A stretch of 64,000 nucleotides of DNA from Ascaris suum (taxonomy: Eukaryota; Nematoda; Chromadorea; Rhabditida; Ascarididae). The stretch covers positions 1,178,001 to 1,242,000 of the forward strand of contig CM024176.1 in NCBI GenBank assembly GCA_013433145.1, given 5' to 3'. Below are positions 49,935 to 64,000 of the stretch, in pieces. Below the pieces are notes generated by a model that did not search any database, was not told the DNA's origin, and worked only from the letters and a program-made list of their open reading frames with translations. A program made the translations under genes and the position numbers. Positions within the stretch are counted from its first letter, which is position 1; each line of letters starts with the position of its first letter.

Positions 49935-52110
49935 GCACAAGTCACATCGGTTGCTGACAAGATATCTACAGCGTTCACGTTGACTGGAGAGTATTCAACG
50001 CAACTGTACTTACTAATGCTTCGTTGAGAGTTGTTTTATATACAAACAACATATGTCGGAATGAGTACCTTCATAATGCAGTAAACTATAACTTCTCGTC
50101 GTTCTCACGTCTAAATTGTATCCCTGCTTTTTTTTTTTGCAATAAATCAAGCGTTAATCTTCATGCGATGGAATAATTTGGAGCCACATGGGGCAATAAT
50201 CGGTTGCCAACTGTAATCCAATCAATTACCTATCGATATTTGTCTCATCAAAGAATTATATGCATTATCGATTGCTATACGATCGATATACTTTAGCTTC
50301 ATCGATCATCGATCAGCTAATGGAAAATTTAACGACTAACAATTTCTGAAGCTCTATGCTTCTAACATCTGAATCATTTTATGCATGCAGAGGAAATTAT
50401 AAAATAGATGAATTTAGTGCCATTTTCATAATGATTTGGGCAATTTATTGATAAGAAAGCACTCACACTTTGATGGTACCAAATTGTGGCGTTTCTGATT
50501 TTTCTAACTTTGGAATTTAATAATCATCAGCTAACATTTGCGGAAATGCTTAGCAAATCCTCATCTTGCGTCCTGCAAGCCCTCATATATAATACAGGGT
50601 AACTGCAATCGTAGTGCTGCTCATTTTTTTCCACTCATTGAGGTAATCACAATCATTCCCATTTTTACTGCTCATTCATAAATTTGTTAAGAAAAAAGTG
50701 CAAGTTCAAGAAGTCGTTTATATGTATATTTATCTGTATGTATTTGTCTGTCTGTTCGATAGTTTGATCTTCGGAGGCTCTGAAACTAGGTTTGCGAAAT
50801 TTGATGGGTAAAATATATAAGGCAGATGATCTTCGATATCAATGCACACACTCATCGATTCACTTCGAAGATGAAAGACAGTGGCTCAGCCGGTTTAAGG
50901 ATCCGGTTCAATCTGAACCCTAACTTCAGCAGTGTGTAGTTAGCAAAAGATTACGCAAAAATTTTGTTTACGAAAGCATCAAATTCATTTCCGATGAATG
51001 GCGATGGTCATCACGACCAACATCCATTTCAAATCGGAAAGTAAATCGGTAGATAAAAAGCTGTGTATGCTTCCAGAAAGTTTTGCTCATCATGAGCCAA
51101 GTTTCATCGATTGAATTCTCCTTAATCGAATAGGTGTCTGGATGCTATCCGAACGCTACGCATATATTTGCGTGTTGTTAGTACTTTTACAGTGGTACAC
51201 TTTTCTTGGTTATGGATTTGTTGTGCATTGATGTCACATGGAGATAGGCGATGTTCAAACGTGACAGATTTGCCAGAAAGCATTTTATTTGCAAAAGCGC
51301 ATAACGTGCCAAACTAACTCGCTTATATTCCCGTATTTCTCTAATCGAATGGAATTTTCCTTTTGAGCAATATATTATAGGTCGTTAGATATATTATCAA
51401 AAAAAAAAACAAGTACTTTACAAATCATATTAATCATGTATGACAATATACTGGCCAATGTATATAGCGGTAAAATGAAATAACTCAACTGGTATTAATT
51501 ATTACCATACGTGGGAGATCTCAAAACGTTGTATCCATGCCCACTAATGACCGCATCATTCAACGTTTCCAGTTGTTGAAGCAACAGTTGGGATATCGGT
51601 GATGAATTACGCCAAAAAACAACTAGTAAAGGAATGTGCTATTTTAGTATGTTTTGTTTGTTACGTATAACGCTTAGAATAAGCTCTCATTTTCAGACGT
51701 CGACCTACTCGCCTTCACCCTTTTAAATGTGACAATGTTATCTCAGCCGCAAACAGAAAATACTGACAGATGATTGCTGCAACTTAAGCACAATCACATT
51801 GCAATATGCTATCTTTAGACGTAGCCAAGGAAATTGCTATAAACTTAGATGCGAACAAAGTATAGAACGTCTTTGTGTTAAAATGGCCAGTATATTTCAA
51901 TAAATGCTGTCACTTCTAACCATAAAAAAAGATAGAGATACAGCTTTCTAAAAGAAAAGTATGGCGATAATAAGTCGTTAGCATAGCTTAGCTCACAACT
52001 GTTTAAAAAAAAAACAGCTTTTAATTCATTTTCCTTCGATCTTTCATCATTTGCAGTCTTTTTTTTCCCGTTGAACTTTCCTTTCATTGCAAAAACGTTC
52101 TTGTCGAATA
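49935..52110. other. flp-6 3' UTR and intergenic DNA
   Basis: The first ~210 bp are the probable 3' untranslated region. Positions 50880-50945 hold a tRNA-like/SINE-like fragment with GTGGCTCAGCCGG and GGATCCGGTTCAATC, the latter resembling a polymerase III B-box, then CCCTAACTTC as in the SINE-like family. The rest shows no gene. Confidence 0.4.
50141..50146 (+). terminator. flp-6: Poly(A) signal AATAAA of flp-6
   Basis: AATAAA about 207 nt after the flp-6 stop, preceded by a T-rich tract. It is the first perfect hexamer after the stop that I found. Confidence 0.55.
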
Positions 52111-59877
<7,767 letters not shown>

Positions 59878-62728
59878 CTGAAATTGGCAAAAATGACCGA
59901 GGAGGAAGAATGAGAGAAAATGACACCTCGTTATATACGGTTCTAACTCAACCATAAAAATGAATGGTGCATTTACGTAGTGCTAATAAAAAAAGCCATT
60001 TACAATACTAAATATGACAATAATTGCCATTTAAATATCTAGGACCATCCACTGCGTCAGATAACTTTTTTATAAGCGTTGTCGAGCCTGAAAACTATTG
60101 TCGAGCCTAGACAATGCCACAGAGCCTAAACTTGTTATTTCACTCATTTTTCACTTGAGAAATACAAATATTTTTCCTTCACTTGATGAAAATTCGAACT
60201 TTACGAACTATCTGTTCACAATTTGGTAGTAGACTGAATTGAAAGCCGGCGATGTAATCGATTAGTCAAGAATTCAGAGGCTGCTGCACTCATAGCTAAT
60301 TATCTCTCATCTTTTTCGCTGAATTTGATCAGCTTGCAATAGCAAGTACAATCACTTGCACCACAAAAAAAAATGATTTATCATCACTGCAGCGTTCCAT
60401 ATTTAAACGAACACTACGAAATGATCATGCCATTGCAATCAAATGGGGGGAAGTTAATTTTATTTGAGCTTTCCTGAAAAATATTTCAGAAGCAAATATG
60501 AAATAAAAGAGAGAATAGGGCTAGAGAAAGGGACTTAAATAAATTTTGCTTTATAAGAATTTAAAAAAAAAATTTGCATTTACATGAATGACATTTTGGT
60601 AACGTTGGAAAATTTTTTGTGAATCTTATGAAGCCTAAATATATTTCTAGTGCACAATATAATAAATCAACTATAAAACGAGGAAATAAAGATGAAAGAA
60701 GAGCGCTTTAGAGACATTGTTTAAGTGACAAGTTAGTTTCAATTAAAACTTTGCATAAAACACTTAGTTTTTTTTAAAAGCATATGTTGAAAACTTCAAC
60801 TAAGTCATAGTATTTATCAATATGATAATCAGCGAAGCATTTTTATCCATATATTCAATAACTCAAACAATGGGAATTATTCTAATAAAATTTCATATAA
60901 TTATATCTGATATTAAGCAGGAAATGTGAAGCATAATTTTTTAAAACGTAAATCATAATATGCTTTAAAGAGGAACACTGATAACACAACTGATAACACT
61001 TCCTCTGCTGTTTATCAGCAAAAAAAAAAAACTTTGAGGTTGAACATTGATAACATTTTCTTTATCGCTTATCATTTTCTTAACAACAATACATTGAGTG
61101 AAAATACGTTGTATTGCACATCGAGTCTCAACAAAACTATCAAAGTAAATTTTAGTGATATTGAGCTTGTCGTCGAGGAATTAAATGTGAGACGGATCGT
61201 CTAGCAGGATGACGCTGAGAAGTTTCCACCAATGAACTGGGTTAAGTGTACACATATCTCAGGTCAGCTGTTTTCTTATCTCGTAACGTTTGCACTAACA
61301 ATCACTCTTTCGCCTGAAGTAGTTCAACGATTTTGCGAGAATTGATTTTTGATCGCTTTGCGATTATATTACGAACTACTCAAATGAAAATAATCCTCAT
61401 AAATTAAATAATCAATCCCAATATCTTCCGCCCTTCTTCGATTTCTAATCAGCAATTGCCAATAATTTCTTAAGCGTAAATATCAAGGATATTATGGAAG
61501 CGGTCGAGAATCAAGCAATTATAATTCATGGCCATTACAAGACGTATGCGTAATATGTTGCTGAGTAAAATTCACTTTGCTTGCTGCTGAAATATAAGCA
61601 TCATAGTTGCTCGCTTTTTAAATATTCCGAAGGAAAAGATTTAGCATAATAAAAGGCAGAAAATATCTATCTTTGATGATGTCCTGTTGAAGACTTTGCT
61701 GACTTAAGTAGATTTTCAAGAATTCAGGATACATTTTACAACTCAACTATTCAACAGAATGCATTAGCTTTGCGAGGTTTTCCGACAGAATTTGAACACC
61801 TTTTAAATTTGTAATGATTTGCTTCGGTTAATGCATATCGTCATATCTCATAATATGAAAAGAGCGATATTAGTCATACAAACTAATGCCTATTTACAAA
61901 ATATGCTGATTAGTGCATTATCAAGTATAAGCTGTAAGAATTTTTGTATATTATTTCTATAGGAATACCAACTAGAATTAATAGAACCAATCGATTGATA
62001 TAGATATATTTATTACCTTTATATGGTAGAATTTTTGGAAAAAGGCTTAAAATAAAATACTATATTTTTTAAAATCTCTTCTCTAACGTCATTTTTATCT
62101 TCTATGAAAGTACTGAATAATTAATTCATATTTGCTTTTGAGTACAATTGCACTGAGGTCCGTTTAGAATTTTTCATCTTCCGGCTAGCTCTTTGCTTGT
62201 AGAAGTGCAACAACAACAATTACAGTTGAATCCAAGAGAGTAGTGAAAAGAAATTGAAAGAGTATTGAAATATCTATTAAATGCGTAATTGAAGTGTTCT
62301 GTTAAATGCTCATTTACAATTTTAGTTCACCTAACCACAAGACCGGTATTGCTATAAGTATGATCAAGTTGGTACGCCAAGCATTTCGCTAATCCGTGAA
62401 TAGATCTCATCTCCTCTTGAGTGAGACCAAAAGAATACGCTACAATGAGCAGCTGTCTTGGCCTTCCACTCCTTTAATTCCTTCACTCACGCAGTGTCTT
62501 CAGTCTTGCACTCCTTTGCTGTGCAAAACAGTTTACTTTCAATTAGTCCGCTTAGTACTATAATCACTAGTTTTTATTATTTCATATGGATTTTAAAAGG
62601 CCGGAAAATTACGATATTTTAGCCTAAGCTCAAGTCAATATTAGGCCTTATGCAGCTATTCCGGCGAGATACGTAAATGACCATATCATTTCTACATGCA
62701 TACATCAATATAACCATATAAATTATCT
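59878..62728. other. AT-rich stretch, no gene supported
   Basis: If the minus-strand gene continues upstream, its exons should lie here or beyond the window, but none is clear. Moderately GC-richer patches at 60230-60330, 61180-61270 and 62335-62530 have only short open frames. Confidence 0.35.
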
Positions 62729-62938
62729 ATGCACTTATCTGCGTATTATTTTCATTTCGAGATGCGCAAAACTCATAGCTGCAATGATATTTGTCGTCTA
62801 TTATTCGATCACCTAGGCCAATTTTTTATTCCATTGCTTTATGTTCTAATTGAGTTACAGTTAATTAGTCGTCGTAATTCTTTATTAATTACAGATAGTG
62901 AAATGTGTTATGAATTAAGTAAGCTAAGCTTCCAATAA
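62729..62938 (+). CDS. Weak open frame, hydrophobic centre
   Basis: An ATG-initiated plus-strand frame of 69 codons includes DHLGQFFIPLLYVLIELQLI, then SRRNS. A stop at 62936-62938 is followed at once by AATAAA. A TTTTCATTTCGAG| site lies inside, before an internal ATG. It could be a small gene or terminal exon, but chance frames of this length are expected here. No family is recognised. Confidence 0.2.
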   Translation: MHLSAYYFHFEMRKTHSCNDICRLLFDHLGQFFIPLLYVLIELQLISRRNSLLITDSEMCYELSKLSFQ

Positions 62939-63038
62939 TAAAAAGAAGTAAAAGCCAAGAAAATAGAAATTTCGGCACCAAAATTTTAGAAAACTGGTCG
63001 ATTTTATTGAGCGTTGTTACTTAGCATTATGCCGTTGA

Positions 63039-63084
63039 TTTTTTGTTTTTGTTTTTGTTTTTGTTTTTGTTTTTTTTTTTTTTT
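63039..63084. repeat. (TTTTTG)n simple repeat
   Basis: About five TTTTTG units run into a T run of about 15. Confidence 0.92.
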
Positions 63085-63424
63085 GATAGTTTGCCCTCAT
63101 TCATTCGTTATACTTACCTGATTTATAGACAAACTCGCATCTTATCATCTACTCTGATATATTTTTGCATATTTTAAATCAAACTTTGCCATAAGAATGT
63201 GAAATCTATTTTTTTCTGAATATCGTTAATTATATTTTAATTCCGACAGAAAAAAAAAACTGCAAAATTCTTATTGCACTCGTTAGTGAAATTTCCGTAT
63301 AATTTTTCAACCATAAAATATCATTAAAAATTTTTTTCAGAGAATATTCGAAAATTTATTATTTTAGTAAATTTGATAATTTTAAAATTTATGCAATTAA
63401 ATTGATCATTAGATAAAGTTTCTA

Positions 63425-63427
<3 letters not shown>

Positions 63428-63500
<73 letters not shown>
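63428..63500. repeat. (CT)n microsatellite
   Basis: About 36 perfect CT dinucleotides. Confidence 0.97.
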
Positions 63501-63504
<4 letters not shown>

Positions 63505-64000
63505 AGCTGAGTTGGTATATTGAGTTGGATCGTTGTAGAAGTTGAAAAAAAAAAATTACTCCGATGAGTAATTTCGCATTTTAAAATCTCATATCATTCA
63601 TCGCTTCTTTTTTCTGTCAAATCACTTTGTCATATTTGTAATAAAAAATCATTTTAACCGAATTTTCTCTCATTTTAATTGTAACGAATAATAAATTTGT
63701 ACAAATAATAAACCATATAATGGCTTTTTATTATCGATCTTCTTTGTATTTATAGGAGAGAAAAAAAAAAGAAAAGAAAAAACCCACGCAAATGAATTTC
63801 ATTGAAATTTGCAAATTTTTTATTAATATATTTTTACATAATACATTTAGAAATCATTATTTATGTAAATTAAATTATTTAGAAAATATAAAATGTGTAT
63901 TATTTAGTGAAAAATACAAATTTAAAGAAAAAAAGAATCAATTTTTTTTTTCAAATTGTATTTCCTAAAGTCGAAAATTTAGAAATTCTAAATAAATTTT
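63501..64000. other. AT-rich stretch, nothing recognised
   Basis: AT-rich sequence with A/T runs up to the window end. Confidence 0.45.

Overview
The window is AT-rich eukaryotic DNA (by eye about 70% A+T) with small exons, long introns, TTTCAG-type splice acceptors, many mono- and dinucleotide repeats and decayed retroelements. One gene is recognised with confidence: a precursor carrying five copies of the neuropeptide KSAYMRFamide, the signature of nematode flp-6. The source is therefore a nematode. The species cannot be named from this sequence.

Layout. Positions 1-33 kb are mostly AT-rich non-coding DNA. It holds microsatellites, short tandem repeats, long poly-G/poly-C runs, one SINE-like copy (22.6 kb) and several isolated exon candidates of low to moderate confidence on both strands. 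The best of these are at 10.7, 11.5, 17.4, 17.8 and 18.6 kb. At 33.39-34.60 kb a minus-strand repeat of about 1.2 kb abuts a 93-bp (AT)n tract. The flp-6 gene occupies 43.36-50.15 kb on the plus strand: five coding exons, a trans-splice-type acceptor just before the ATG, and a poly(A) signal about 200 nt after the stop. From about 59.88 down to 52.1 kb on the minus strand is a set of phase-compatible exons of an unidentified gene. A broken Penelope-like reverse transcriptase (56.78-57.82 kb) sits in one of its introns, on the opposite strand. That reverse transcriptase is itself interrupted by a SINE-like element with an 11-bp target-site duplication. It is followed by a second copy of the 1.2-kb repeat (57.96-59.16 kb), in inverted orientation to the one at 33.4 kb. 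The last 4 kb are AT-rich with a (CT)n tract.

How the parts relate. flp-6 and the minus-strand gene are convergent, with about 2 kb between the flp-6 poly(A) signal and the nearest putative exon. The two 1.2-kb repeats look like terminal repeats (pLTRs) of the Penelope-like element, and both carry a partial hammerhead-ribozyme-like core. Because they are inverted and bracket flp-6, they could mediate inversion of the intervening ~23 kb. Most other exon candidates rest only on open frames and splice-like sites. Several stretches read plausibly on both strands and are marked as uncertain.
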